Assembly: GCA_045540815.1 (NCBI GenBank)
Contig: JAZQHY010000067.1
Span: 1 to 54,429, forward strand
DNA: 54,429 nucleotides
Source: JAZQHR01 sp045540815
GTDB lineage: Bacteria; Bacillota; Clostridia; UMGS1810
Reading direction: 5' to 3'
Part shown: in pieces, positions 23,569 through 32,944 of the stretch
How positions within the stretch are numbered: position 1 is the stretch's first letter
How the letters are laid out: every line of letters begins with the position of its first letter
Made by a program: the position numbers and the translations under genes
The notes under the pieces: generated by a model
Told to the model about the DNA's origin: nothing
What the model saw: only the letters and a program-made list of their open reading frames with translations
The model's database searches: none

Positions 23569-26500
23569 ATGGCAAAAAAATTTAAAACCATGGATGGTAA
23601 CTGTGCTGCTGCACATTGCGCCTATGCATTTACAGAAGTAGCATCTATCTATCCTATCACTCCTTCTTCTACTATGGCGGAATATGTAGACGATTGGAGC
23701 GCACACGGTCTGAAAAACATTTTCGGACAAACAGTAGATGTGTGTGAAATGCAGTCTGAAGCTGGTGCTGCAGGTGCAGTTCACGGATCGCTTCAGGGTG
23801 GCGCACTTACAACCACATTTACAGCATCACAGGGACTTCTTCTTATGATTCCAAATATGTATAAAATGGCTGGTGAACTTTTACCATCAGTTATTCACGT
23901 TAGTGCCAGAGCTATTGCAGCTCATGCGCTAAATATTTTTGGTGACCATCAGGACGTTATGGCTTGCCGTCAGACAGGCTATGCTATGCTTGCATCAGGC
24001 TCAGTTCAGGAAACTATGGATTTAGCTGGTGTAGCTCACCTTGCAGCTATTAAGGGCAGAGTTCCTTTCCTTCATTTCTTTGACGGATTCAGAACTTCTC
24101 ACGAAATTCAGAAAATCGAAGTTATGGATTATGAGGACCTTAAAAAGCTTGTTGATATGGACGCTGTAAAGGCGTTTAAGGACAGAGCATTAAATCCTGA
24201 ACACCCAGTACTACGCGGTACTGCACAGAATGCAGATATCTACTTCCAGGGCAGAGAAGCTTCAAACAAATTCTATGAGGCTATTCCTGATGTAGTTAAT
24301 GACTATATGAAAGAAATCACTAAGATCACAGGCAGAGAGTACAAGCCATTTAACTACTACGGTGCTCCTGATGCTGAAAAAGTTATCGTAGCTATGGGCT
24401 CTGTATGTGAAACTATCGAAGAAACTGTTGATTATATGAACGCTTTAGGTCAGAAGGTCGGCGTTGTTAAAGTTCACCTTTACAGACCATTTAGCGCAAA
24501 ATATTTCTTTGACGTTCTTCCAAAAACAGTTAAGAAAATTGCTGTTCTTGACAGAACAAAAGAACCTGGTTCACTTGGTGAGCCTCTATACCTTGATATA
24601 TGCAACCTATTTATGGGAAGAAATGATGCTCCTGTTATTGTAGGCGGAAGATATGGTCTTGGTTCAAAAGATACTACTCCAACTCAGATAGTTGCAGTAT
24701 ATAACAACCTTGACGCTAAAGAGCCTAAGAACGGCTTCACTATCGGTATCGTAGACGACGTTACTAACCTTTCACTAGAGCTTGGCGAAAAAGTAAACGC
24801 AGCTCCAGAAGGTACTACTCGTTGTAAATTCTGGGGATTCGGCTCAGACGGTACTGTTGGTGCAAACAAAGACGCCATCAAGATTATTGGTGACAACACA
24901 GACCTTTATGCACAGGCATATTTCGATTACGACTCTAAGAAATCAGGCGGCGTAACTATGTCGCACTTAAGATTTGGTAAAAACCCTATCAAATCTACTT
25001 ACCTTCTTGACGAGTCTGACTATATTGCTTGTCATAAGCCTGCATATGTATATCAGTATGATGTACTTGAAGGACTTAAGAAGGGCGGAACATTCCTTCT
25101 AAACTGCGTATGGACTCCTGAAGAGCTTGACGAAAAGCTTCCAGGTCATATGAAGAGATATATAGCTGAAAACGATATTCAGTTCTATACAATAAACGCG
25201 GTTGAAATCGCATCATCAATCGGTCTTGGCGGAAGAATTAATATGGTAACACAGAGTGCATTCTTTAAGCTTGCAAATGTTATTCCGCTAGACGAGGCTA
25301 TTCCGCTACTAAAGAACGCTATAAGCAAGACATACGGTAAAAAAGGTCAGAATATAGTTGATATGAACTGTGAAGCAGTTGACAAGGCTCTAACAGCACT
25401 TGTTAAAATAGACATTCCTGCTTCTTGGAAGGATGCAAAAGACGACGAAGTTAAAGCTTCTGACAAGCCTGCATTTATCACAGATATCGTTGAGCCTGTA
25501 AATGCACAGAAGGGTAACAAGCTTCCTGTAAGCACATTTAACGGCATTGAAGATGGTACATTTATGACAGGTACTTCTCGCTACGAAAAACGTGGCGTTG
25601 CAGTAAGCGTACCTGAGTGGGATATTGATAAATGTATCCAGTGTAATCAGTGTTCACTAGTATGTCCTCATGCTGCAATCAGACCTGTACTTCTTACAGA
25701 AGAAGAAATGGCAAATGCTCCAGAAGGATTTATCGCAAAAGATGCTATTGGTCCTCAGCTTAAGGGTCTAAAATTCCGTATTCAGGTTAGCGCAGCAGAC
25801 TGTCTTGGTTGCGGTGTTTGTGCTCAGGTTTGTCCTGCTAAAGAAAAAGCACTTGTTATGCAGCCTATCGATACTCAGCTTGATAAGGAAGTTCCAAACT
25901 GGGATTACGCTATGAGCGTTCCTGTAAAGGACAACCTAATTGCTAAAGATAACGTAAAAGGCTCGCAGTTTGCACAGCCGCTTCTTGAATTCTCAGGCGC
26001 TTGTGCAGGTTGTGGTGAAACACCATATATCAAGCTTATCACTCAGCTGTTTGGCGACAGAATGATAGTTGCAAACGCAACAGGTTGTACTTCAATCTGG
26101 GGCGGTAGTGCACCATCTATGCCATACTGCAAGAACGATAAAGGTCAGGGTCCTGCTTGGGCGAACTCTCTATTTGAGGATAACGCAGAGTATGGTCTTG
26201 GTATGCTTCTTGCAAACAAGAAAATCAGAAATACTCTTAAAATGAGAATGGAAGAAGCTATCGAAATCGGCGTTTCTAAAGAGCTTGAAGATGCATTCAA
26301 GGCTTGGATGGAAGTTATGAACGATGGCGAAGTTTCAAAAGAAGCATCTGCAAAAATTAAAGAACTTATCAAAGATGCTGACCTTTCTATCGCTCCTCTA
26401 AAAGAAATCAGCGAAAGATGTGACTTCCTAGTTAAGAAATCGCAGTGGGCATTCGGCGGTGACGGATGGGCTTACGATATTGGCTACGGCGGTCTTGACC

Positions 26501-27084
26501 ACGTAATCGCATCTGGCGAGGATATCAACATCTTCGTTGTAGATACAGAGGTTTACTCAAATACAGGCGGTCAGTCATCAAAAGCTACACCTACTGCTGC
26601 GATTGCTAAATTCGCTGCATCAGGTAAGAAGGTTAAGAAGAAAGACCTTGGTATGATAGCTACTACTTACGGTTATGTATACGTAGCACAGATAGCTCTT
26701 GGCGCTAATATGGCTCAGACTATAAAAGCTATCAAAGAAGCTGAAGCTTACAACGGTCCTTCTCTAATCATTGCTTACGCACCATGTATCAACCACGGCA
26801 TCAAGATTGGTATGTCAAATACTATCCTTGAAGAAAAGAAGGCGGTTGAGGCTGGCTACTGGCACCTATGGAGATACAACCCAACTCTTGCTGCAGAGGG
26901 CAAGAACCCATTCGTACTTGATTCTAAAGAGCCTACAGGCTCAGTTAAGGAATTTATGCTTGGTGAAAACAGATATTTGCAGCTTAAACAGGCATACCCT
27001 GAAATAGCTGATCAGCTATTTGACAAAGCAGAAAAAGACCTTGCAGAAAGATACGAAGTGTACAAAAAACACGCAAATATGTAA
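23569..27084 (+). CDS. nifJ: pyruvate:ferredoxin (flavodoxin) oxidoreductase
   Basis: 1171-residue single-chain PFOR. Oxidatively decarboxylates pyruvate to acetyl-CoA and CO2 with reduction of ferredoxin, the main pyruvate exit in fermenting anaerobes. Domains in order: N-terminal pyrimidine-binding domain ('YPITPSSTMAEYVD'), domain II, gamma domain, a two-[4Fe-4S] ferredoxin domain (CxxCxxCxxxCP near 689 and CxxCxxCxxxCP near 745), then the TPP domain with the proximal cluster Cys pair ('GACAGCGETPY' near 811) and 'GGDGWAYDIGYGGLDH' (near 964). GGAGG precedes the ATG. Codon choice is strongly biased, consistent with high expression. Confidence 0.98.
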   Translation: MAKKFKTMDGNCAAAHCAYAFTEVASIYPITPSSTMAEYVDDWSAHGLKNIFGQTVDVCEMQSEAGAAGAVHGSLQGGALTTTFTASQGLLLMIPNMYKMAGELLPSVIHVSARAIAAHALNIFGDHQDVMACRQTGYAMLASGSVQETMDLAGVAHLAAIKGRVPFLHFFDGFRTSHEIQKIEVMDYEDLKKLVDMDAVKAFKDRALNPEHPVLRGTAQNADIYFQGREASNKFYEAIPDVVNDYMKEITKITGREYKPFNYYGAPDAEKVIVAMGSVCETIEETVDYMNALGQKVGVVKVHLYRPFSAKYFFDVLPKTVKKIAVLDRTKEPGSLGEPLYLDICNLFMGRNDAPVIVGGRYGLGSKDTTPTQIVAVYNNLDAKEPKNGFTIGIVDDVTNLSLELGEKVNAAPEGTTRCKFWGFGSDGTVGANKDAIKIIGDNTDLYAQAYFDYDSKKSGGVTMSHLRFGKNPIKSTYLLDESDYIACHKPAYVYQYDVLEGLKKGGTFLLNCVWTPEELDEKLPGHMKRYIAENDIQFYTINAVEIASSIGLGGRINMVTQSAFFKLANVIPLDEAIPLLKNAISKTYGKKGQNIVDMNCEAVDKALTALVKIDIPASWKDAKDDEVKASDKPAFITDIVEPVNAQKGNKLPVSTFNGIEDGTFMTGTSRYEKRGVAVSVPEWDIDKCIQCNQCSLVCPHAAIRPVLLTEEEMANAPEGFIAKDAIGPQLKGLKFRIQVSAADCLGCGVCAQVCPAKEKALVMQPIDTQLDKEVPNWDYAMSVPVKDNLIAKDNVKGSQFAQPLLEFSGACAGCGETPYIKLITQLFGDRMIVANATGCTSIWGGSAPSMPYCKNDKGQGPAWANSLFEDNAEYGLGMLLANKKIRNTLKMRMEEAIEIGVSKELEDAFKAWMEVMNDGEVSKEASAKIKELIKDADLSIAPLKEISERCDFLVKKSQWAFGGDGWAYDIGYGGLDHVIASGEDINIFVVDTEVYSNTGGQSSKATPTAAIAKFAASGKKVKKKDLGMIATTYGYVYVAQIALGANMAQTIKAIKEAEAYNGPSLIIAYAPCINHGIKIGMSNTILEEKKAVEAGYWHLWRYNPTLAAEGKNPFVLDSKEPTGSVKEFMLGENRYLQLKQAYPEIADQLFDKAEKDLAERYEVYKKHANM

Positions 27085-27113
27085 TTATTTGTAAGATAAG
27101 AAAGTATATTTAG

Positions 27114-27142
27114 TTCGGGAGCATTAATTTGCTCCCGAATTT
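27114..27142 (+). terminator. intrinsic terminator after nifJ
   Basis: TTCGGGAGC / GCTCCCGAA stem followed by TTT. Confidence 0.8.
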
Positions 27143-27206
27143 AAGTATAACAAGACTCGAAAAGTTTGAGTGTTGTTATATCAATATCTTGGAGTGAACA
27201 ATTTAT

Positions 27207-28982
27207 ATGAAGAATTTTATTAAATCAAAATGGGGAATAATTACTATTATATTAGTGATAGCGCTTGCACTTGCAGCATATTTCACAGCTTGTGCATTTG
27301 ACACAGATATTTATAAAAATGTGTATGTAGGCGACATAAACCTTGGCGGACTTTCGCGTTCGGAAGCAAGCGATCTTTTTTCACTATATGAAGATGAGCT
27401 TCCGGAAACTGTTACATTCACCTGCTCGGGTGAGGACTTTAATATTTATACAGAAGATTTTGACGTAAAGTACCTTTTTGCTGACACAATTGAAAATGCT
27501 TATGAATATGGCAGAGATGAAAATTTCTTTAGAAGATTTGTAAACGTACTTACACTTAAATTTTCAAAAAAGACATTACCTATCGAAATCACGTTTGACA
27601 CAGACAAACTTAATAATATAATAAATGAAAAACTGGGGGATAAGATTACTCCTGTTGTTGATTACTCGGCAGAGCTTGTCGATGATAATAAGCTTGTGAT
27701 ACTAAACGGTACAGACGGCTTTGGCGCGGATATGGAAGTAGTGTATGATGATATAAAAAATGCACTATCAACTATAAAAACCGACGAAAAAGTTGCGATA
27801 GAGCTTGGTACGCTTAAGGCAAAACAACTTCAAAAAGACGAGTTTTTTGCAGAGTTCTTAAGAGAACCAAAAGATGCTTATTTTATAGATGAAGAAAACC
27901 TTGAATACGTTGAGCACATAGTCGGAATAGAGTTTGACAAGGCAGAGGCAGAAAAGATAATCGACGAAAATAAGACAAATGATAAGACTTACGAAATACC
28001 TGTAAAGGTTACATATCCTGAAATCACACTAAATAAACTGCTGGGAAAAGCATTTGAGGATACACTTGGCTCGTATGCCACAAACTACAATCCGGGCGAA
28101 GTTGGCAGAACAAAAAATGTTTCCCTTGCCGCAAGCAAGATAAACGGCGTAATACTTGCACCGGGCGAAAGTTTTTCGTTTAACAAGGTGGTAGGAGCGA
28201 GAACTTACGAAAATGGATTCCGCGATGCAAAGGTGTATCAGGGAAATGAGATAGTAGACGGACTTGGCGGTGGTATCTGTCAGGTATCATCTACTCTTTA
28301 CAATGCAGTTTTGTATGCAAACCTTGAAATAGTTACACGACGTAACCATTCGCTTTCGGTTGCTTACGTTCCGCTTGGACGTGACGCTACAGTGTCATAT
28401 GGATCGATAGACTTTGTGTTTAAAAATAACAAAAAATACCCTGTTAAGCTTACCGCATCTGCATATGGTGGCAGACTTTCGGTATCTGTAATGGGTGTTA
28501 AAGAAGACGATACAAAGGTTGAGCTTTATACTGAAACAGTAGCTACAAGAGCATTTGAGGAAATAGAAGAGATTGACCCTGAGCTTGCACCTGGTGAAAC
28601 CAAGGTAAAGCAAAACGGCTCAAACGGTTATACTGTAAATACGTATAAAGTGGTAAAATCTGGTGGAACACAGAATCGCGAATTTGTTTCCCGAAGCGTG
28701 TACCTTCCTACAAATAAGATAACGCTTATCGGTGCGGAGGAAACAGAGGAAACAACAGACACGCCCGTGGATGAAGAAAACGATACACCTGTAAGCGGTG
28801 AGGCGGATATTCCATCGGACAAACCTAACGATGCACCAAAGGATAAACCAACAGATAAACCAACAGATAAGCCTGCCGATACTTCGGCAGATAACGAGTC
28901 GGACAACCATTCGGATGAGTTGCCTTCCGAAGAAACAGATGCACCGGAAGAAACTCCTGAAATAAATTTAGATGAAATGTAA
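27207..28982 (+). CDS. VanW-family protein with G5 domain
   Basis: 591 residues. One N-terminal membrane anchor (about 9-28), then a PG_binding_4-like region, a VanW domain (about 290-430: 'GRTKNVSLAASKINGVILAPGESFSFN', 'GGGICQVSSTLYNAVLYANLEIVTRRNHS') and a G5 domain (about 435-515). The tail is low complexity, rich in PTDKP/Asp/Glu repeats, as in wall-spanning regions. VanW proteins are widespread in Clostridia; despite the name, a direct vancomycin resistance role is not implied. Probably acts on or binds the peptidoglycan. GGAGTGA precedes the ATG. Confidence 0.9.
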   Translation: MKNFIKSKWGIITIILVIALALAAYFTACAFDTDIYKNVYVGDINLGGLSRSEASDLFSLYEDELPETVTFTCSGEDFNIYTEDFDVKYLFADTIENAYEYGRDENFFRRFVNVLTLKFSKKTLPIEITFDTDKLNNIINEKLGDKITPVVDYSAELVDDNKLVILNGTDGFGADMEVVYDDIKNALSTIKTDEKVAIELGTLKAKQLQKDEFFAEFLREPKDAYFIDEENLEYVEHIVGIEFDKAEAEKIIDENKTNDKTYEIPVKVTYPEITLNKLLGKAFEDTLGSYATNYNPGEVGRTKNVSLAASKINGVILAPGESFSFNKVVGARTYENGFRDAKVYQGNEIVDGLGGGICQVSSTLYNAVLYANLEIVTRRNHSLSVAYVPLGRDATVSYGSIDFVFKNNKKYPVKLTASAYGGRLSVSVMGVKEDDTKVELYTETVATRAFEEIEEIDPELAPGETKVKQNGSNGYTVNTYKVVKSGGTQNREFVSRSVYLPTNKITLIGAEETEETTDTPVDEENDTPVSGEADIPSDKPNDAPKDKPTDKPTDKPADTSADNESDNHSDELPSEETDAPEETPEINLDEM

Positions 28983-29000
28983 GAATGTAAAAATATGTAG

Positions 29001-29030
29001 GGAAGGGGCTTGCTCCTTCCTTGTTTTATT
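29001..29030 (+). terminator. terminator candidate after the VanW gene
   Basis: GGAAGGGGC / GCTCCTTCC stem, then TTGTTTTATT. It is also a TGTAGGG-type small hairpin repeat. Confidence 0.6.
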
Positions 29031-29034
29031 TCAC

Positions 29035-29125
29035 AAATGCACAGGAATATATATTGAAAAACGGCTTCGGCGCTCGCTTACGCTCGCAACTGCAGATTGT
29101 TTTTCAAATATACACCTGTGCATTT
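29035..29125. repeat. 91-bp imperfect palindromic element
   Basis: Ends AAATGCACAGG / CCTGTGCATTT are perfect for 11 bp and continue imperfectly through TATAT and TTGAAAAA / TTTTTCAA. The centre has a GCTCGC repeat. Runs into TTT on the right. No coding potential; lies in the gap between convergent vanW-family and mbl genes. Confidence 0.6.
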
Positions 29126-29176
29126 TTAACGAAGCAGATAACGACGTAATGCGGACATTCCGCTCGTGTTGGCAGA

Positions 29177-29210
29177 CAAAAAAGGATGCACTATTAAAAG
29201 TGCATCCTTT
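29177..29210 (-). terminator. intrinsic terminator after mbl
   Basis: On the minus strand GGATGCACT / AGTGCATCC stem followed by TTTTTT. Confidence 0.85.
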
Positions 29211-29229
29211 ATAATTCATAAAATATATT

Positions 29230-30225
29230 TTATCTGTAATTAAAATTCTCCACGTGGTCAAGCGACATTCCTGTTCCCTGTGCCACACACGAGATAGGGT
29301 CGTTTGCAATGTATACATCAAGACCTGTCTGCTCGGAAATAAGCTTGTCTAATCCGTCGATAAGCGAGCCGCCACCTGTAAGGATAATGCCCTTTGTGCT
29401 TATGTCGCCTATAAGCTCAGGCGGTGTGATTTCAAGTATTCCCTTAACCGCTTCAACAATGCTGTCGGCGTCTTCTCTAAGCGCCTCAAGCATCTCTGTA
29501 GATGTCATTTCCACCACGGTTGGAAGTCCTGTTACAAGGCTTCTGCCCTTCACATAATCCTTAACTTCAAAATCCTTTTCGTATACGCAGCCAATGCTCT
29601 TTTTAAGATTTTCAGCGGTTCTCTCGCCAATTATTATGCTGTATTTCTTGCGTACATATCTAATAATAGCCTGGTCAAACTCATCACCCGCAACCTTTAT
29701 AGAGTTGTGCACAACCATACCGCCAAGCGATATAACAGCTATATCACTAGTGCCTCCGCCAATGTCAACTATCATACTTCCGCTAGGTTTTGAAATGTCA
29801 ATGCCTGCACCGATAGCTGCCGCGATAGGTTCTTCTATAAGGTAAGCCTTTCTTGCACCGCCGCCAGTGGTAGCGTCGATAACAGCTTTCTTTTCAACCT
29901 CTGTAACAATACTTGGTACGCACACAACCACCCTTGGCTTGAAGAACGATTTTTTGCATACCTTGTCAAGTATATATCTAATCATAAGCTGGGTTGCTTC
30001 GTAGTCTGATATTACACCATCTTTAAGAGGTCTTATAGCCACGATGTTGCCTGGTGTCTTTCCAATCATATTCTGTGCTTCCTTACCAACTGCAAGAAGC
30101 TTTTTTGAATGCTTGTCTATCGCCACAACCGATGGCTCATTAAGCACAATACCTTTACCTTTAACATAAACTAAAATGGAAGCGGTACCAAGGTCAATAC
30201 CGATATCCTGTGCTTTCCACCACAT
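29230..30225 (-). CDS. mbl: MreB/Mbl-type rod-shape actin homologue
   Basis: 331 residues. Forms membrane-bound filaments directing lateral wall synthesis. Seen: phosphate-1 loop 'DIGIDLGTASILVYV', 'KGIVLNEPSVVAID', 'GNIVAIRPLKDGVISDYEAT', phosphate-2 loop 'IVDIGGGTSDIAVI' and the adenosine motif 'GIILTGGGSLIDGLD'. The start is the ATG at 30225 followed by Trp-Trp, a membrane-inserting N terminus; TAGGAGG lies 8 nt upstream. A longer in-frame ORF to 30324 lacks a ribosome site. Sequence around the N terminus is closer to Mbl than to MreB; no mreCD follows, so the symbol is tentative. Confidence 0.9.
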   Translation of the reverse strand: MWWKAQDIGIDLGTASILVYVKGKGIVLNEPSVVAIDKHSKKLLAVGKEAQNMIGKTPGNIVAIRPLKDGVISDYEATQLMIRYILDKVCKKSFFKPRVVVCVPSIVTEVEKKAVIDATTGGGARKAYLIEEPIAAAIGAGIDISKPSGSMIVDIGGGTSDIAVISLGGMVVHNSIKVAGDEFDQAIIRYVRKKYSIIIGERTAENLKKSIGCVYEKDFEVKDYVKGRSLVTGLPTVVEMTSTEMLEALREDADSIVEAVKGILEITPPELIGDISTKGIILTGGGSLIDGLDKLISEQTGLDVYIANDPISCVAQGTGMSLDHVENFNYR

Positions 30226-30256
30226 AATCCGACCTCCTAAAAGTACATATATTACC

Positions 30257-30285
30257 ATTTTATACCCTTTTTCAAAATAAATCAA
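30257..30285 (-). promoter_or_regulatory. mbl promoter
   Basis: Minus strand TTGATT, 17-nt spacer, TAAAAT. Confidence 0.5.
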
Positions 30286-30370
30286 TATATTTTTGAAAAA
30301 TAAGACCTCGACCAGATAATGCAATCAAAGATTACGGTCGGGTGTCACGGAATCTTTTTGTATTTGCAAT

Positions 30371-30398
30371 AAAAAACGGGCGATTACATATCGCCCGA
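30371..30398 (-). terminator. terminator overlapping the spoVG stop codon
   Basis: On the minus strand CGGGCGAT / ATCGCCCG stem, with the spoVG stop in the loop, followed by TTTTTT. Confidence 0.85.
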
Positions 30399-30665
30399 TA
30401 TTTCCTCTTCGACCAGTGCTGAATTGTACCTGTCGAGAATTCTCTCCTGCAGCATCTCACGCATTTCCATATTAATAGGATGTGCAATATCTTTAAATTC
30501 ATTTTCAGGTGTCTTTCGGCTTGGCATAGCGATAAACAGCTTGTCCTGACCCTCGATAACCTTTATATCGTGAACAACAAATGCGTTGTCAAACGTAACC
30601 GAAACAACCGCTTTCATTTTACCTTCCTGAGCAATCTGACGTACACGTATATCTGTGATTTCCAC
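30384..30665 (-). CDS. spoVG: SpoVG, sporulation/RNA-binding regulator
   Basis: 93 residues. Conserved small protein first known from sporulation septation, now known to bind nucleic acid and act as a global regulator. Seen: 'EITDIRVRQI', 'MKAVVSVTFDNAFVVHDIKVIEGQDKLFIAMPSRK' and 'DIAHPINMEMREMLQERIL'. The start chosen is the GTG at 30665, giving the family's usual M-E-I-T-D N terminus, with GAGGAG about 10 nt upstream; an ATG six codons earlier overlaps that site. Divergent from murC. No clear sigma-H promoter was found. Confidence 0.94.
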   Translation of the reverse strand: MEITDIRVRQIAQEGKMKAVVSVTFDNAFVVHDIKVIEGQDKLFIAMPSRKTPENEFKDIAHPINMEMREMLQERILDRYNSALVEEEISGDM

Positions 30666-30748
30666 TGTAAAACATCTCCTCATAAACTATTTTGTGGTTT
30701 TATAATGTGTAAAATGAGGCAAGAATATACAATATATTATAAAAAATA

Positions 30749-30777
30749 TTGATTTACCAAAAAATATTTGATATACT
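30749..30777 (+). promoter_or_regulatory. murC promoter
   Basis: TTGATT, 17-nt spacer, TATACT. Confidence 0.6.
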
Positions 30778-30824
30778 GAAATTGTAGAATTTTGGAAAAT
30801 ATAACACGATTGGAAGTGTTTTCG

Positions 30825-32171
30825 TTGAACGAATATAATCACGTACATTTTATAGGAATAGGCGGCATTAGTATGAGCGGCCTTGCTGAGATACTCATAA
30901 AAAGGGGTGTTAAGGTTTCGGGTTCGGATATGAACCATTCTGGTATTTTGGATAATCTTGTATCAGATGGTGCTATTGTAAATTATGGTCACAGCGCAGA
31001 AAATATTACTAACCCTGACCTTGTAGTGTACACCGCTGCAGTAAAGGACGATAACCCCGAGCTTATCGCAGCTCGCGAAAAGGGGATAAAGACTATAGAC
31101 CGCGCCGAAATGCTTGGCAGTATTATGAAAGAATTTTCAAAAGCGATTGGCGTTGCAGGTACGCACGGTAAAACCACTACTACATCAATGCTTGCATACG
31201 TGCTTGTGGAAAATGGTACTGACCCTACTATTACAGTAGGCGGGGAGCTGGATATCATCGGTGGAAATATCCGTACAGGCAAGAGTGAATATTTCCTTAC
31301 CGAAGCGTGCGAGTATACACGTAGTTTTTTAAAGTTTTTCCCGAAAATTGCTATTATATTAAATGTCGATGAAGACCACCTCGACTATTTCAAAGATATA
31401 AATGATATAACTGATGCGTTTTCTGACTTTGCCGCACTTGTTCCGCCTGATGGAACAGTTGTTGCAAATATAGATGACCCTGATTGTATGAAGGCGGTGG
31501 AAAAAGCAAGTGCAAATGTTGTTACAGTAGGCTTTTCGAATGATGCTGATTACCGCGCAGAGAATATTACTTACCACGACGACGGAACGGCTGAGTTTGA
31601 TATAGTGGATAAAGCGGGTGAGGTTCACCACGAATCGCTGTCGGTAGTGGGTGCGCACAATGTTACAAATGCCCTTGCTGCATATGCTTGTGCAGATGCA
31701 CTCGGACTTGATAAAAACATCACTATTGGCGCACTATCGCATTTTGGTGGTACAAAAAGAAGATATGAGCATAAGGGCGGAATAAACGGTATAACAGTTA
31801 TCGACGATTACGCACATCACCCAACGGAGATTACCGCTACCCTTACAAGTGCGAAAAAGCTTAGGGCGAACGATGTGTGGTGCATTTTCCAACCACATAC
31901 CTATACACGTACTAAAGCACTTCTTCACGATTTTGCAAAGGCATTGTCGTATGCCGATAAGGTGATTGTGGCGGATATCTACGCTGCGCGCGAAAAAGAT
32001 ACAGGACTTGTTTCGTCAAACGATTTGACTGACCTCGTAGATGGTGCTATATATATGAAGGAATTTTCTGATATTGCGAAGTATGTACTTGAAAATGCTA
32101 AAGAGGGTGATATAGTCATCACTATGGGCGCAGGAGATATATATAAAGTTGGCGAAATGATGCTTGAATAA
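30825..32171 (+). CDS. murC: UDP-N-acetylmuramate--L-alanine ligase
   Basis: 448 residues. ATP-dependent addition of L-Ala to UDP-MurNAc, the first peptide step of peptidoglycan synthesis. Seen: N-terminal 'HFIGIGGISMSGLAEIL', P-loop GTHGKTTT at 112-119, 'ILNVDEDHLDYF', 'GGTKRRYEHKG' and 'DDYAHHPTEI'. The start chosen is the TTG at 30825, giving the usual short N terminus, with GGAAGTG at 30812-30818; earlier in-frame TTG codons are possible. It stands alone, not in a dcw cluster. Confidence 0.95.
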   Translation: MNEYNHVHFIGIGGISMSGLAEILIKRGVKVSGSDMNHSGILDNLVSDGAIVNYGHSAENITNPDLVVYTAAVKDDNPELIAAREKGIKTIDRAEMLGSIMKEFSKAIGVAGTHGKTTTTSMLAYVLVENGTDPTITVGGELDIIGGNIRTGKSEYFLTEACEYTRSFLKFFPKIAIILNVDEDHLDYFKDINDITDAFSDFAALVPPDGTVVANIDDPDCMKAVEKASANVVTVGFSNDADYRAENITYHDDGTAEFDIVDKAGEVHHESLSVVGAHNVTNALAAYACADALGLDKNITIGALSHFGGTKRRYEHKGGINGITVIDDYAHHPTEITATLTSAKKLRANDVWCIFQPHTYTRTKALLHDFAKALSYADKVIVADIYAAREKDTGLVSSNDLTDLVDGAIYMKEFSDIAKYVLENAKEGDIVITMGAGDIYKVGEMMLE

Positions 32172-32199
32172 AAAATTTCAAAAATTTTCAAATTAACTA

Positions 32200-32228
32200 T
32201 TGCATTTATCGAAAAAGTGTGTTAAAAT
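32200..32228 (+). promoter_or_regulatory. rpsT promoter
   Basis: TTGCAT, 17-nt spacer, TAAAAT. Confidence 0.65.
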
Positions 32229-32262
32229 ACTATTCGTTGAGTACAAATACGGAGGTGAAATT

Positions 32263-32526
32263 ATGCCTAATATTAAATCTGCAAAGAAAAGAGTTAAAGT
32301 TATCGAAACTAAAACACTTAGAAACCAGATGATAAAAACAAACATCAAAACTTCTATAAAGAAATTCGAAGCTCTTGTTGCTGATGCTAATAAAGAAGAA
32401 GCTACAGCTGCATTCGCTGCTACTGTAAAGAAGCTTGATAAAGCTGTTGCAAAAGGTATTATGCACAAAAATACTGTTGCTAGAAAGAAATCACAGTTAG
32501 CACTTAAGCTAAACAAGATTGCTTAA
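32263..32526 (+). CDS. rpsT: 30S ribosomal protein S20
   Basis: 87 residues, Lys/Ala-rich three-helix protein that binds 16S rRNA early in assembly. 'MPNIKSAKKRVKVIE' at the N terminus and 'KGIMHKNTVARKKSQLALKLN' at the C terminus are diagnostic. The start is the ATG at 32263, with GGAGGTGA 5 nt upstream; an in-frame extension to 32200 covers the promoter and is rejected. Monocistronic. Confidence 0.97.
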   Translation: MPNIKSAKKRVKVIETKTLRNQMIKTNIKTSIKKFEALVADANKEEATAAFAATVKKLDKAVAKGIMHKNTVARKKSQLALKLNKIA

Positions 32527-32570
32527 TTTATAAAGGGACGTTTGAAACAGTCTTTTGAATTTGGCCTTTA

Positions 32571-32611
32571 GGGTATCGGTTTGGAAATAGACATATCGAT
32601 ATCCTTTTTGT
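32571..32611 (+). terminator. terminator candidate after rpsT
   Basis: GGGTATCG / CGATATCC stem (one G-U) with an 18-nt loop and TTTTT. The gap 32527-32944 further holds small hairpin repeats and the next promoter; no gene is seen. Confidence 0.5.
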
Positions 32612-32673
32612 GATGTAAAGAAATATTTCGGTTCGTCGAGAATGCCGAACTCTACGGTAATTTCAACCGCACC

Positions 32674-32797
32674 CGTAGGGCAGGGGCTTGCTCCTGCCGT
32701 AAGGCTCCCTTGTGCAAAGGACGCGACTGCAGCTTCCACGACAAAAGCCTCCCTTGTGTAAAGGGCGGGGGACCACCGAAGGTGGTGGAGGGATTGC
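32674..32797 (+). repeat. cluster of small hairpin repeats
   Basis: A CGTAGGG-type hairpin (GGCAGG / CCTGCC, 32679-32698) is followed by a truncated and then a complete CTCCCTT-type unit (32746-32797, ending TGGAGGGATTG). The same two types form the cores of the 190-bp repeats. Confidence 0.7.
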
Positions 32798-32832
32798 TCT
32801 TTATCCACTTTGTAACATAATTGTAAAAAATG

Positions 32833-32897
32833 CACAAAAACTTTTTTTCTGTTTGTGTATTCTGCCGATAGATTTATTGTGCGTGTTATTGTAAAAT
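32833..32897 (+). promoter_or_regulatory. promoter with conserved GCCGATAGATTT motif (paralogue 1)
   Basis: TAGATT (32869), 17-nt spacer, TAAAAT. The sequence from CACAAAAA through TTTTTTT, TGTGTATT and GCCGATAGATTT (32864-32875) is shared with 35329-35392 before the second paralogue. GCCGATA resembles a sigma-28 -10 box, but no matching -35 is seen. Confidence 0.55.
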
Positions 32898-32944
32898 ATA
32901 TATTAAGTAAAAATATAAAATAAACAGAAAAGGTGGACAAAAAC

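Noticed and set aside
28800..28930. Short tandem repeats resembling an array
   Set aside because: They encode a Pro-Thr-Asp-Lys low-complexity tail of the VanW protein in frame. There are no spacers, so this is not a CRISPR.
27207..28982. VanW-type gene as a vancomycin resistance determinant
   Set aside because: No vanA/B, vanH, vanX or vanRS genes are nearby. Chromosomal VanW/G5 proteins are common in Clostridia and are not resistance genes by themselves.
32833..32880. Sigma-28 (SigD) promoters before the tandem secreted paralogues
   Set aside because: GCCGATAG fits the -10, but neither copy has a TAAA-like -35 at the right distance. The TAGATT-N17-TA(A/C)AAT reading fits both genes better.
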